Under the pieces are notes generated by a model that searched no databases, was not told the origin of the DNA, and saw only the letters and a list, made by a program, of their open reading frames with translations. This document shows positions 39,119 through 50,294 of a stretch of 64,000 nt of DNA, one piece after another (position 1 is the first letter of the stretch; every line of letters starts with the position of its first letter). The translations under genes and the position numbers were made by a program. Origin of the DNA: Rhodothermales bacterium (GTDB taxonomy: Bacteria > Bacteroidota > Rhodothermia > Rhodothermales > Bin80); NCBI GenBank assembly GCA_958296045.1, contig CATQHT010000002.1, positions 496,001 through 560,000 of the forward strand, in the 5' to 3' direction.

Positions 39119-40248
39119 CTAAATCTCTCATAAGAACCGCGCCACAGGTAGTTTGTCTTCTGTAGGCGAGGAAAATAAGGGACTGGAACTTCCGCTATTG
39201 GAATTTTCAAAGGTATCCAACCGAAGCCTCCAAGAAAACGGAGGCACCCATGTTCTGTGGAAGAAAGATTCTGTGTTCCTAGACAGTGCTTGTCACAAAA
39301 TCAGGACTTACGTTGCGTTAGTGTGCACGTGTCACTCAAGAAGGGACATTGTACAGTAACCAGCAGGGGTCTTGGTGTTTCATGGCTCTGAAGGTCAAGG
39401 CATGGCCCACGTCTGTCCTACGCTTGGTACCGCGAATGTTAATGCATGACTAGCTTTGCTGCGCGAAAAGCGCAACCATTGCTCCCAGATCTACAAGACG
39501 AACGCACTCCCGCTCTTCCTGCCTGATCAACGAAGCACTATCAAACGCACTGGTGCTTGACAGACCTTTACCACCTGTGCTAGCCTGAATGAGCTCACAC
39601 GAGGAGACGTACGATTTGTAACCGAGCATCGCCGGGCACCAAGCGACACCAAAGCCGTGACCGAAGTCCTTACTGCGGCTGGGTGCCCGCTGGGCTAATT
39701 TTACGTCAGCCGAAAATTCCAAGCCGCGCGACTCCACAGTACATAGACAACCGTCTGCGGCCACCAAGGCCCTCTGAGACATTTATGGGGACACGGATCT
39801 GGATCATAACAACGCCACATTGCGCCTAACCCAAGTACATGAAGGTAGTGCCTGCCAAACTCATTAACTTCTATGCGCGATGCATGCAAATCGAAAACAC
39901 ATTGGCGGACGCCATTGAGTTCTTCCATCTGGACATCCACAGCAGTGCGGGGCCTTGGAAGATCGAAGTCAATCTGCAACTCACGCTCATGGCCAGCAGA
40001 GCAAGGACTCGAAACAGCGAAGCGCGCACCATCTCTAGAAGCTGGCACGAAGCCGAGCCAAAGTAGAAATCCTACCTGACGACGTCATCGTCACACGGGC
40101 GAATCGCGCCAGCTCTCCACACTTGATGGCCCCTGGATACACTGGCGCCGACGAACGTATTCTATGGCTGAAAAACAAGAATCTCTGCATCTGATTCCAA
40201 TGAGTGCCGAGCCAGAAATGTCATGTTTGAACTTGAATTAGGTCACAA

Positions 40249-42126
40249 TCACCATGGGTATGCAGGGAACCTGGAGTGCTCCAAGTACAGCACGGCTAGA
40301 GGTGGGAGCGTGACCAGAATGCTGTGCTCGTGGTCGCCGGCGGGCACTGGATCGCTCGTCCACGCCGCAGGCAGTGACATGCCGCTGCCGCCGTAGACGC
40401 CGGCATCGCTGTTTAAGCGCACAGCATAGGTGCCTGGCTGCGGCACGCCAAGGCGCCAGGCGTGGCGGGGCAGGGGCGCGAAATTGAGCACAATAGCTAG
40501 CGACTGCTCAGCGCTCGCGCGCTGGTAGGCCAACAGGTTGTGATCCGCATGCTCCGCGAGCCACAGCCATCCAGAGCTCTCGTCATGCCACAGGGCGGGG
40601 GAGCGCCTGTACAAGGTGTTCAGATCCGTAATCCACCGCATCAGGCTGGCGCGCAGCGGGTCCTGTACCAACTCCCAATCCAGAGCGCGGTCGTGATTCC
40701 ATTCGGAAGTCTGACCGAACTCGCTGCCCATAAACAGCATGTTCTTGCCCGGATGGCCCCACTGGTGGCCGTAAAGTATGCGCAGGCTGGCAGCCTTCTG
40801 CCAAGCGTCTCCTGGCATCTTGTTCCAGAGCGAACCCTTACCATGCACTACCTCGTCATGCGAAAGCGGCAACAGATAATGCTCCGTAAAGGTGTACATG
40901 AATGAAAACGTAAGCCGCCCGTGATGGTACCTGCGATATGCCGGGTCCTGCTGCAGGTACGCCAGGATATCATGCATCCACCCCATGTTCCATTTGTACA
41001 GGAATCCCAGCCCGTCATCATAGGTGGGGGCGGTCACGCGAGGGAATGCCGTGGACTCCTCGGCCAGCGTGAAGGCGGTGGGGAATCTCCGGTAGATGGC
41101 TTCATTGGCTTTCTTGAGAAAATGTATCGCCTCCAGGTTCGTGTTGCCTCCGAACTCGTTGGGAGTCCAATCGGAGCGCGAATAGTCGCGGTACAGCATG
41201 GAAGCGACCGCGTCAACGCGCAGTGCGTCGACGTGGTACTTGTCGAGCCAGAAAAGCGCGTTGGAAACAAGAAAGTTGCGTACTTGGGGCTTCGAATAGT
41301 CAAAGATGCATGTGCCCCAATCCGGGTGCGTGCGCATCTTCTCGTCTTCATACTCATAGAGCGCCGACCCATCAAACCATACCAGCCCCTGAGGATCTAC
41401 TGCAAAGTGGGCTGGCACCCAGTCCAGGATAACCCCGATCCCGCGCTGGTGCAGCGTATCAATCAGATACATCAGGTCGGACGGCGAGCCATGCCGAAAC
41501 GTCGGAGCATAATAGCCGACGACCTGGTACCCCCAGGAGCCGTAGTATGGGTGTTCGGCCACCGGCAGCAGCTCCACATGCGTGAACCCGAGCGCGCTCA
41601 CATGGTCGGCCAGTGGCACGGCAATGGCGCGGTAAGAGAGTGATTCGCTGGGTGCGCCGTGCCTCCACGAGCCCAGATGCACCTCATAGACCGATATCGG
41701 TCCGTGTAGGGTTGCAGGACCCTGCCGACGCTGCATCCAATCCTCGTCGCCCCACTGGTACGTGAGCGGGTCAATGATTGCCGCGAGCCCATGCGTGTTG
41801 CTGCCCTGGGGAGGCTCAAGGGCAAACGCGTAGGGGTCAGCCTTGTCGGTCGCGTAGCCGCCCCTCCAGATACGAAACTTGTACCGGTGCCCGGGCTCGG
41901 CTCCATGGGCAAAGCCTTCCCACAGACCGGCGCCGGTGTGCTGCAGGACGCACTTGTCCACCTGCCAGCCATTGAAGTCTCCGATAACCGAGACGGCATC
42001 CGCATTGGGAGCCCAGACAGCCATCCAGGCGCCACCGGGAGCCAGATGCGCGCCAAGGCGCTCATAGCTGTCCTCAAACTCGCCCTGATCCCAGTAGTAG
42101 CGATCCTCTGTACTCAGCCACCCCAT
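40249..42126 (-). CDS. glgB: 1,4-alpha-glucan branching enzyme
   Basis: [71 protein letters not shown]. Confidence 0.98.
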   Translation of the reverse strand: MGWLSTEDRYYWDQGEFEDSYERLGAHLAPGGAWMAVWAPNADAVSVIGDFNGWQVDKCVLQHTGAGLWEGFAHGAEPGHRYKFRIWRGGYATDKADPYAFALEPPQGSNTHGLAAIIDPLTYQWGDEDWMQRRQGPATLHGPISVYEVHLGSWRHGAPSESLSYRAIAVPLADHVSALGFTHVELLPVAEHPYYGSWGYQVVGYYAPTFRHGSPSDLMYLIDTLHQRGIGVILDWVPAHFAVDPQGLVWFDGSALYEYEDEKMRTHPDWGTCIFDYSKPQVRNFLVSNALFWLDKYHVDALRVDAVASMLYRDYSRSDWTPNEFGGNTNLEAIHFLKKANEAIYRRFPTAFTLAEESTAFPRVTAPTYDDGLGFLYKWNMGWMHDILAYLQQDPAYRRYHHGRLTFSFMYTFTEHYLLPLSHDEVVHGKGSLWNKMPGDAWQKAASLRILYGHQWGHPGKNMLFMGSEFGQTSEWNHDRALDWELVQDPLRASLMRWITDLNTLYRRSPALWHDESSGWLWLAEHADHNLLAYQRASAEQSLAIVLNFAPLPRHAWRLGVPQPGTYAVRLNSDAGVYGGSGMSLPAAWTSDPVPAGDHEHSILVTLPPLAVLYLEHSRFPAYPW

Positions 42127-42149
42127 ACGCGCTCTGCTATGTTACGTTA

Positions 42150-44069
42150 TCAGACCCGATAGATGGCTGCGGGCATCACATGCGGGTTCAGCCGGATATG
42201 CTGCCAAACGCCCTGCCAGGTAAAGCTGCCCCCGCCCAAGAGGTCTTCCACCGTGAAGGGCTCATGGCCAGACAGACCCAGATAGTCCAGCGGCAGGACT
42301 ACATCTGCTGCCTGCTCATGGAATGGATCCAGGTTCACAAAGCAGACGATGCGGCTGTCGCCACTTACCTTGCAGTAGCCGAGGATGTGCTTATTGCGTA
42401 CGTCGAAAAACCGGATGGAACGAAGCTGCTGCAGCGCAGGGTGGGCCCGGCGGAGCTGATTGATTCTTTGAAAAAGTGGCTGCAAGGATTCCTCGTCGTG
42501 CCAGTTCCAGTGCCGGACCTCATACTTCTCATTGTTCGCATATTCCTCCCGCTCTGGATGCTGCCGGCAGTCCACATGTTCGAACGGGGGCCCGTAGACG
42601 CCGTAGGTCGCAGATAGCGTGGCTGCTAGGATGAACCGGATCACGTGGGCAGGGCGCCCGCCCTGGACCAAAAACTCGTGCAGGATGTCTGGGGTGTTAG
42701 GCCAGAAATTCGGCCGAAAGTACTCCGCCACATCCGAATGCGCAAGCTCCGTCATGTACGACGTAAGCTCCTCCTTCGTGTTCCGCCACGTGAAATAAGT
42801 GTAGGAGTTGTTAAAGCCCAGTTTGGCCAACGTATACATCGTTCGCGGCTGGGTGAAGGCTTCGGCCAGAAATATGAGGTCGGGATCCTTGGCGCGCAGC
42901 TCCCCCAGGCACCATTCCCAGAAGGTAAACGCCTTCGTATGGGGGTTATCTACGCGAAAAATCCTGACGCCGCGCTCGATCCAGAACTCAAAGGCCCGTT
43001 TTAGCTCTATCCACAGCGAGGGCGCTTCTTCGCTGGTAAAGTCGAGAGGATAGACATCCTGGTACTTTTTAGGCGGGTTTTCCGCATATCGGATAGTGCC
43101 GTCGGCGCGGCGCTGAAACCATTCGGGATGCTTGCGAACGTACGGGTGGTCAGGCGAGCATTGAAATGCTATATCCAGTGCCACATGCAGGCCCAGCGAC
43201 TTTGCGCGCCCCACAAATCGGTCAAAGGCCGCCAGCCCTCCGAGTTCTGGATGCACGGCGGTATGGCCGCCTTCCCGGCTGCCGATAGCCCAGGGGCTGC
43301 CGGGCTCGCCTGGCGCGGCAGCAGGGCTATTGTCTTTACCTTTGCGAAAGGTCGTCCCAATGGGATGCACCGGCGGGAGGTAGACCACGTCGAACCCCAT
43401 GGCCCGGATACGGTCCAGCCGGTCGGCCGCGTCGTCTAGCGTGCCGTGGCGGCCAGGCACCGCAGATGCGGAGCGTGGGAAGAATTCGTACCAGGCTGCG
43501 AAGCCAGCAAGCGGCGGATCTACTTCGAGCACGTACCACCTGGATGTGGTGGCGCCGCGCTTACGGTCGTGGCGGCGCATCAGCTGTGACAGCTCCTCGT
43601 CGAGCGCGGCCGATGCTTCGCAGCGTTCCATGGCTTCTGCGAAGCGCTCCAGCGCCTGGGGGTGAGCGATGCGTCTTGCTGCTTCGCGGACAAGCGCGGC
43701 GCCCGTTAGGAGCTCCACTGTGACCTCCTGAGCGTCGGCATGGTGCTCGACCCTGCGCCGGAACTCGTCCTGCCACGTGGCAAACTCGTCAACCCAGGCG
43801 CTAATTCTGAACCGATAACGGCCAGGTGTCGGGCAAGCGAAGGAGCCGACATATTCGTCGTTCCATCGCAGCTTCAGGCGCTGGGTTGTGGGCTCACCGG
43901 CTGGCGGTCTGACCTCGATCAGGACCGCGAGCTTGTTGTGACCATCGGCAATCACTCCAGCCATCACTGAGACTGTTTCTCCAGCAGCGCGGCGGGCTGG
44001 CCATTGTCCGCCGTCGACCGAGGGTGCAACGTCGGTGATGATGGTTCGGTGATGGCGTGCGACCTGCAT
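42150..44069 (-). CDS. glgE: Alpha-1,4-glucan:maltose-1-phosphate maltosyltransferase
   Basis: GlgE N-terminal domain (YRFRISAWVDEFATWQDEFRRRVE), FDVVYLPPVHPIGTTFRKGKDN, FRVDNPHTKAFTFWEW, LIFLAEAFTQPRTMYTLAKLGFNNSYTYFTWRN. Confidence 0.97.
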   Translation of the reverse strand: MQVARHHRTIITDVAPSVDGGQWPARRAAGETVSVMAGVIADGHNKLAVLIEVRPPAGEPTTQRLKLRWNDEYVGSFACPTPGRYRFRISAWVDEFATWQDEFRRRVEHHADAQEVTVELLTGAALVREAARRIAHPQALERFAEAMERCEASAALDEELSQLMRRHDRKRGATTSRWYVLEVDPPLAGFAAWYEFFPRSASAVPGRHGTLDDAADRLDRIRAMGFDVVYLPPVHPIGTTFRKGKDNSPAAAPGEPGSPWAIGSREGGHTAVHPELGGLAAFDRFVGRAKSLGLHVALDIAFQCSPDHPYVRKHPEWFQRRADGTIRYAENPPKKYQDVYPLDFTSEEAPSLWIELKRAFEFWIERGVRIFRVDNPHTKAFTFWEWCLGELRAKDPDLIFLAEAFTQPRTMYTLAKLGFNNSYTYFTWRNTKEELTSYMTELAHSDVAEYFRPNFWPNTPDILHEFLVQGGRPAHVIRFILAATLSATYGVYGPPFEHVDCRQHPEREEYANNEKYEVRHWNWHDEESLQPLFQRINQLRRAHPALQQLRSIRFFDVRNKHILGYCKVSGDSRIVCFVNLDPFHEQAADVVLPLDYLGLSGHEPFTVEDLLGGGSFTWQGVWQHIRLNPHVMPAAIYRV

Positions 44070-44150
44070 TCGATCCTCGATTCCTTATTCTTCGACGCTT
44101 ACGGATGCAGCATTGCTGCCAGAGGGTGAAGGTACGGATTTGGGCATCGT

Positions 44151-46232
44151 ATGAACCTTGCGAAAAAGAACGAGAAGGGCAACGTTGTGAAGAGCGGCCA
44201 GCCTATGCCTCTGGGCGCACGCTGGGATGGCCAGGGGGTCAACTTTGCATTGTACAGTCGCCATGCACGGCGTGTTACGCTCTGTCTGTTTAACAGTCCA
44301 TCTAGCACGGCGCCAGCGCGCGTCGTTCCAATGAAGGATCGTCACGGGCCGGTCTGGCATGCCTATGTGGCGGGCCTGGGGCCCGGGCAGCTGTACGGGT
44401 ACCGAGTAGATGGGCCCTTCGCACCCAGGTCCGGCCATCGTTACAATCCGAACAAGGTGCTTCTTGATCCTTATGCACGGGCCATCGGCCGCATGCCGAG
44501 ATGGGATGCCAGCCTGTATGGTCAAGACAGGGACGACTTGTCGATGTCAACTCTAGACAGTGCTCCGCACGCGCCGCTGGGGGTGGTTACCGATGCGGTG
44601 CCACTGCACACGGAGCGCCCCCATATCCCCTGGGAGGACACCATCATTTACGAGACCCATGTAAAGGGGATTTCCCGGTGCCACCCCGAGGTGCCGCCAG
44701 AAGTGCGCGGGACGTTTTTGGGCCTTATCAGCTCGCCGGTGCTTGGGCATCTCAAGCGGCTGGGCGTCACTGCAGTGGAGCTTCTGCCCGTGCATGCGGC
44801 AGTGCAGGATGAGCGCCTGATCAAACAGCGGCTGGCGCAATACTGGGGGTACAACACCCTGTCGTTTTTTGCGCTGGACCCGCGGCTGGCCGCCGGTGAC
44901 GGCGTGCGGGCTATCGCGGAATTCCAGGAGATGGTGCGCAGCCTGCATGCGGAAGGCATTGAGGTGATATTAGATGTGGTGTACAACCACACTGGAGAGG
45001 GGGAACACCTGGGCCCGACGCTGTCATTCAGGGGTCTGGATAACTACGGGTACTACAAGCAGCGCCCCGACAATAGCCGTTTCGTGATGGACTATACCGG
45101 GTGCGGAAACACTTTGGATACCGGTAATGCGGCGGTGAGGCAGCTCATTATGGACAGCCTGCGCTACTGGGTTCAGGTGATGGGGGTGGACGGGTTTCGT
45201 TTTGATTTGGCTTCCGTCCTTGCCAGGGAGCGCTACGAAGTCAATATGCAGGCCTCTATGCTGCACATGATCCATCAGGATCCGGTGTTAAGGAATACAA
45301 AGCTTATTGCCGAGCCTTGGGATGCGGGACGCGACGGGTATCAGTTGGGGGCATTCCCGTGGCGATGGAGCGAGTGGAATGACCGGTATCGCGACACTCT
45401 TCGCCGCTTTTGGCGAGGCGATCCGGGCATGGCTGGCGAATGTGCCACGCGTCTGGCAGGTTCGAGCGATCGCTTTGCGCGCAGGCACCGGCGGCCGTGC
45501 GCCTCGGTCAACTTCGTTACTAGCCACGACGGGTTCACACTGGAGGATCTGGTGAGCTATTCCCGCAAGTACAATGAAGCCAATAAGGAAGGCAACCGTG
45601 ACGGCAGCAGCCAGAACTACAGCACAAACTGCGGAGTCGAGGGGAGCACCCAGGAGGTTGCGGTGCTTGCGCGGCGTGATCGTCTAAAGCGAAGCATGTT
45701 TGCCAGCCTTCTGGTATCGCAGGGGGTACCGATGATTCTGGGCGGCGACGAGCTTTCTAGGACGCAGCGGGGCAACAACAACCCTTACTGCCAGGACAAT
45801 GTCATCAGCTGGTATGACTGGACGCTGGATGCACGTCAGGAGCGTTTCTTGGACTTTGCCAGGAAGGTGGTGGCCTTGCGCCGGGCACATCCGAATCTAC
45901 GTCGGACTCATTATCTGACCGGACAACCCAACGAAGAAGGCAGGCGCGACGTCACTTGGTGGCATCCTGCTGGCCGCGAAATGAAACCGGGTGACTGGTC
46001 GCGCGCCCGCTGTTTCGCGATGCAGATTGACGCAGGGCCTGTAGACGCCACTGCCCTACTGTTGGTGTTCAACGCCGCCTCAGAAGAGGCGAACGTTGTG
46101 TTGCCCGCTGGGCGCTGGCGCGTAGTGCTGCACGAGGGATCAGACGAAGTCTTTGACGCTGACGATGCGTTGCGGATGCTGCCGTCGGCGTTTGCAGCGC
46201 TGGAAGCCGTGCGGGCTGCGCCGTCCCGGTGA
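44151..46232 (+). CDS. glgX: Glycogen debranching enzyme (isoamylase type)
   Basis: [103 protein letters not shown]. Confidence 0.97.
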   Translation: MNLAKKNEKGNVVKSGQPMPLGARWDGQGVNFALYSRHARRVTLCLFNSPSSTAPARVVPMKDRHGPVWHAYVAGLGPGQLYGYRVDGPFAPRSGHRYNPNKVLLDPYARAIGRMPRWDASLYGQDRDDLSMSTLDSAPHAPLGVVTDAVPLHTERPHIPWEDTIIYETHVKGISRCHPEVPPEVRGTFLGLISSPVLGHLKRLGVTAVELLPVHAAVQDERLIKQRLAQYWGYNTLSFFALDPRLAAGDGVRAIAEFQEMVRSLHAEGIEVILDVVYNHTGEGEHLGPTLSFRGLDNYGYYKQRPDNSRFVMDYTGCGNTLDTGNAAVRQLIMDSLRYWVQVMGVDGFRFDLASVLARERYEVNMQASMLHMIHQDPVLRNTKLIAEPWDAGRDGYQLGAFPWRWSEWNDRYRDTLRRFWRGDPGMAGECATRLAGSSDRFARRHRRPCASVNFVTSHDGFTLEDLVSYSRKYNEANKEGNRDGSSQNYSTNCGVEGSTQEVAVLARRDRLKRSMFASLLVSQGVPMILGGDELSRTQRGNNNPYCQDNVISWYDWTLDARQERFLDFARKVVALRRAHPNLRRTHYLTGQPNEEGRRDVTWWHPAGREMKPGDWSRARCFAMQIDAGPVDATALLLVFNAASEEANVVLPAGRWRVVLHEGSDEVFDADDALRMLPSAFAALEAVRAAPSR

Positions 46233-46405
46233 GGGCTACCAGCATATCACTGGTGGAGAAAGGATTCGGCCAGCTCAATGCCATCACATGGCGTAGCAGG
46301 CCGGTGCCGCACCCTGTATGGCTTGAGCGATGTTAAGGGCCCAGAGCGGATGTGCGTGATTACCATTTAGGTCAGGAATCGGGCACCAAGTGGGTGGGTC
46401 GGCCC

Positions 46406-47908
46406 TCAGCTGCCGCGCCGATGGGTCCGGGTGAGGCTGCGCAGGTGGCTGGTTACCTCGCCCACCATCGCGGCCATATCGTTATGGCGTAAGCGCCAGG
46501 CCCAGTTGCCAAACGCGGTGCCAGGCGTGTTCATGCGCGCTTCGCCTCCTAAGCCGAGCACATCCTGGACAGGAAGGATCACCACAGCGGCGTCGGATGC
46601 CATGAGCACATGCGCGGACTGCCAGTGCCCTTCTGTTGCCGTAAGGCCAAGGTAGCGCTGGGCAAAAGCCCGGACGTCAGCAGGAGCCCGGGCCACCCAG
46701 CCACACCACGTATCGTTATCGTGCGTACCGGTAAAGGCAACTAGGTTGGGGCCGTAGTTGTGCGGCAGGTACGGGTTCGCTTCGTCGCTGTCGAAGGCAA
46801 ACTGCAACACGGCCATCCCTGCGAACCCGAACTGATCTTTGAGGGCCAAGACATCCTCAGTTATCACCCCTAGGTCCTCGGCGATGACCGGCAAGGGGCC
46901 GAACGCATCGGTCAGCCGGTTAAACAGCGCTGGACCCGGTCCGACAACCCATCGGCCGTTTACCGCCGTCGGCTCCGAGACTGGGATTTCCCAGTACCCG
47001 GCGAACCCGCGAAAATGATCCAAGCGCACCACATCGAACAGGTCAAGGGCCCGTCGGAACCGGCTGCGCCACCAGGCGAAGCCGCGGTGTTGCATCGTGT
47101 CCCAGCGGTATAAGGGGTTGCCCCAGCGCTGGCCGGTATCACTGAAAAAGTCAGGAGGCACCCCACCGACGGCCAACGGGTCGCCCTGGTCATCTAGCTG
47201 AAACAGCTCCTGCGCGGCCCAGACATCTGCGCTGTCGTGAGACACGTAGATGGGCAGGTCTCCGATGATCTGGATTCCGCGCTCGCGACAGAACGCTCGC
47301 AGGCGTTGCCACTGCAGCTGAAAGACGAACTGCCCAAAGCGCGCGTGCGCCCAATGGTGGGAGAGCCGCTCTTGGGCATAGGTGACTGCGCGTGCCACAT
47401 CCTTACACAGGAGCTCGGGCCATCGGGTCCATGGCTTGCCAAAGTGTTCCCCAAGTGCCACAAATGCAGCATAGTGATCCAGCCAGTAGGCTTCCTTCTG
47501 ACAGAAGCGCGCAAAACCCGATGACGCCCGCTGTGCAGCGAATCGCTTATATGCCTTGGTGAACAGAGCAGACTTGGAGACGACGACGCGGGCATAATCC
47601 ACAGCGGCACTTCCGGCCACATGGTGCCTTTCTAGGTCGGCTGCGCTCAAGAATCCGTCGGATACCAGATCCTGGGGGCTCACCAATAGTGGTTCCCCGG
47701 CGAAGCAGGAGGTCCCGGCATACGGCGAGTTGCCCAAACCGACGGGTCCTACCGGCAGTACCTGCCACCAGCACTGCTCTGCTTTTGCCAGGGCGCGGAC
47801 AAACTGGCGGGCCCCCGGCCCCATGTCGCCAATCCCAAAACGCGAGGGGAGGGAAGTGATGTGCAGCAGCAGTCCGCTGCTACGTGCGAAATTCATAGAT
47901 GAGGGCAA
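46406..47908 (-). CDS. malQ: 4-alpha-glucanotransferase
   Basis: RSSGLLLHITSLPSRFGIGDMG, WWQVLPVGPVGLGNSPY, RLDHFRGFAGYWEIPV, VIAEDLGVITEDV, FTGTHDNDT. Confidence 0.97.
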   Translation of the reverse strand: MPSSMNFARSSGLLLHITSLPSRFGIGDMGPGARQFVRALAKAEQCWWQVLPVGPVGLGNSPYAGTSCFAGEPLLVSPQDLVSDGFLSAADLERHHVAGSAAVDYARVVVSKSALFTKAYKRFAAQRASSGFARFCQKEAYWLDHYAAFVALGEHFGKPWTRWPELLCKDVARAVTYAQERLSHHWAHARFGQFVFQLQWQRLRAFCRERGIQIIGDLPIYVSHDSADVWAAQELFQLDDQGDPLAVGGVPPDFFSDTGQRWGNPLYRWDTMQHRGFAWWRSRFRRALDLFDVVRLDHFRGFAGYWEIPVSEPTAVNGRWVVGPGPALFNRLTDAFGPLPVIAEDLGVITEDVLALKDQFGFAGMAVLQFAFDSDEANPYLPHNYGPNLVAFTGTHDNDTWCGWVARAPADVRAFAQRYLGLTATEGHWQSAHVLMASDAAVVILPVQDVLGLGGEARMNTPGTAFGNWAWRLRHNDMAAMVGEVTSHLRSLTRTHRRGS

Positions 47909-47943
47909 AATGATATCTTGCGGTGCAAAGGTACCGTGCGGAC

Positions 47944-48393
47944 ATGAACTGCAGCATCAGGCTTTGTGGCGAGCGGCATGTGGGCCTGGCCGTAGAGCTA
48001 TTTGAGCAGTATCGGCAATTCTATGGCATGCCGCCAAACAAAGATGGCGCGCATGCTTTCTTGACGCGGCGTCTGAAGCAGAAGGATTCAATCTTTCTAA
48101 TGGCAGAGAGCGAGCGGGGAGTGCCGCTGGGATTTGTTCAACTCTATCCCATGTTTTCTTCGACGCGGATGGTACGGCTTTGGGTGCTCAACGACCTCTT
48201 TGTGGTCCCTGATGCCCGCCGCAAGGGTGTTGGGATGCGCCTGATGGAGGCTGCTCGGTCTCATGCAGAGCGGCACGGCGTAAGGGCCATAGCGCTGGCC
48301 ACGCAGAAGCACAACGCTGCAGCCAGGAAACTCTACGAGGGCCTCGGCTACCGGCTGGACACGGAGTTCGATCACTTCGAACTGACATTGTAA
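47944..48393 (+). CDS. GNAT family N-acetyltransferase
   Basis: LWVLNDLFVVPDARRKGVGMRLMEAARSHAERHGVRAIALATQKHNAAARKLYEGLGY: GNAT motifs A/B. Confidence 0.92.
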   Translation: MNCSIRLCGERHVGLAVELFEQYRQFYGMPPNKDGAHAFLTRRLKQKDSIFLMAESERGVPLGFVQLYPMFSSTRMVRLWVLNDLFVVPDARRKGVGMRLMEAARSHAERHGVRAIALATQKHNAAARKLYEGLGYRLDTEFDHFELTL

Positions 48394-48423
48394 CCTAGCG
48401 CATCTGCTTACGTCTGAAGGAAC

Positions 48424-49155
48424 ATGAGAGATATTCTCCATCCGCTTAATGCGGCGGATTACCACTTCATTGTTAGCATCATCAAAGGACCCAGACAGCG
48501 GACCATGGAGTCGCTGGTGGATTCTGTCGGAGCGGGAGATGAGGATGCGCGTGAAGAGCTGTGCGTCATACTCGAGCACGAAATCCGCTATCTGGGAAGC
48601 GGAGACATACCATACCAGGCGCGCAAGCTTTTGGGTATGGTGCCTGGAGTGCCGCTGCGTGTCATCATTCGTGATACCGGGAAGGTGCTGAAGGTCCCGG
48701 TGCGGCGTCTGACCACCGACCGCGAACTGCTTCTAGGTCTTGCAGAAGACTATGCTACCGCGGAGTTTGCACGACTGGATCCGGCAGAGCAGCAGTCCAT
48801 GCTCGAAAACCTGGGCATTGACCGGCAGCGGGCGGCAGCCTTTCTCAAGCAGGGCGCCGGCGTGTTTGCGGTGCCTGTCATGATCGAGGCCTTCGGTCTG
48901 ATAGTGGTTCAGGGTCTGATTAAGACGGTGATATTCGGGATTATCGCTAAAGTGATCGGTCAGCAGCTCGCCAGTCGATTGTTGGCCTTCCTGTTTTCGA
49001 GGGTGCCGTGGTGGGCGGGGTGGATTTCGCCGATGGCCTGGGCACTTTCTGCTGGGTGGACGGCCATCAGTCTTCAGGGACCAGCGCGCCGCAAGACGGT
49101 GCCCGTACTGCTCTATCTGGGGCTTTGCGCAATGCGCGAAAACGAAACCGCATAG
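48424..49155 (+). CDS. YaaW-like (UPF0174) protein, tentative
   Basis: Helical N-terminal region plus hydrophobic C-terminal segments (FAVPVMIEAFGLIVVQGLIKTVIFGIIAKVIGQQ); resemblance to YaaW recalled, not searched. Confidence 0.45.
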   Translation: MRDILHPLNAADYHFIVSIIKGPRQRTMESLVDSVGAGDEDAREELCVILEHEIRYLGSGDIPYQARKLLGMVPGVPLRVIIRDTGKVLKVPVRRLTTDRELLLGLAEDYATAEFARLDPAEQQSMLENLGIDRQRAAAFLKQGAGVFAVPVMIEAFGLIVVQGLIKTVIFGIIAKVIGQQLASRLLAFLFSRVPWWAGWISPMAWALSAGWTAISLQGPARRKTVPVLLYLGLCAMRENETA

Positions 49156-49312
49156 CCGGACTGGAATCTGCCGCAAAAAGCTCGACCAGGCGGCAGGCGG
49201 CAGGTGGCAGGCCTGGCAGCTGCATCAGGCGCGCCAGGCTGGCCAGCTGACAACAGCGGCCACCTCACTCGTTACGAATCCTGAGCCCAGCGCAGGTCTT
49301 TTCGACCTTCGG

Positions 49313-49660
49313 ATGGTGACTCGTGAGCCTGGCGGCGCAGCCACATGTGCAGTGCGTGTGGACGAGGTAACAGCCTACCTTCCGCGCGACTGTGGCTCTC
49401 CCTATGCCGGTGCCACTGTCTATGCTGTGCAGCAAGCGCTGACGATAGCCGGGAGCGGATCCGGCGTGGCCAGCGCCGAAGACTTCGTCCCCGTAAACGA
49501 CTTTACGCTAATCATTGGCGCCGAAGCCGCCGAAGCCGCCGCACCCTTCACGCGTACGCCCGTAGACTACCAGCACAGCAAATCCGACGAAACCATCATT
49601 CTGCGCAGCGACTACTCGATCGTGCTCACGAATAACGACGGACCCACCAGCACGGACTAG
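49313..49660 (+). pseudogene. Remnant of a Calx-beta-type surface protein
   Basis: GSGSGVASAEDFVPVNDFTLIIGAEAAEAAAPFTRTPVDYQHSKSDETIILRSDYSIVLTNNDGPTSTD resembles a Calx-beta repeat; flanks show no continuing frame. Confidence 0.5.
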
Positions 49661-50294
49661 GCGAAGGTGGCCGCTGGGATCAGCTTCATCCCACCTTACT
49701 CGAACCCCAGCACGGGCTCCATCACATTCACGATCACCGTACACGAATACCTGGGACCGGTCAGTTTGTGACTCTTCAAAATCCTGGGTAAGCGGGTCGC
49801 CACCTCCTCGATGCCACTCTGCGGCTAGGCGAATACACGGTACGCTGAAGTAGCCACCGCGTGCCCGCTGGGGGGTACGCCTATGTGCTGGTTTCCAACG
49901 GGCACCAGCAAAGCGGGAGCCTAGTGGTGACTCGTAAGAAAGGTGCCGCCAACGGTACCGATCCTGAATCAACGAATCTGTTTCCAAAGGTACCTCCAAA
50001 CCAATAGATTGAAGGGATCACCCTGCGAGTGCCCAGATCCCGCCCCCAGCCTCGCTTCACCGTCCACCCAATAAGCACCTCGCGGTACGATGCGGGCCCT
50101 GTATTAACTGGTTGCGGCGGTAAGGAAATGGCTTTATCCTTCGAGACTGATCCGATGGGACGATGCGCACCTGATAGCGGTGAGCAGCATCACCGACACG
50201 CCGAAACAAGACTATTGCACTACTGCGGCTCTTGGCCAGTGTCTTTCCAGCAAGTAAGGCAGACCAAGGGACAGCGTCAAGATGCGTGCCGCCT

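Noticed and set aside
39153-40079. Small ORFs between the MFS gene and glgB
   Set aside because: Short, no recognisable family, overlapping on both strands; likely decayed intergenic DNA.
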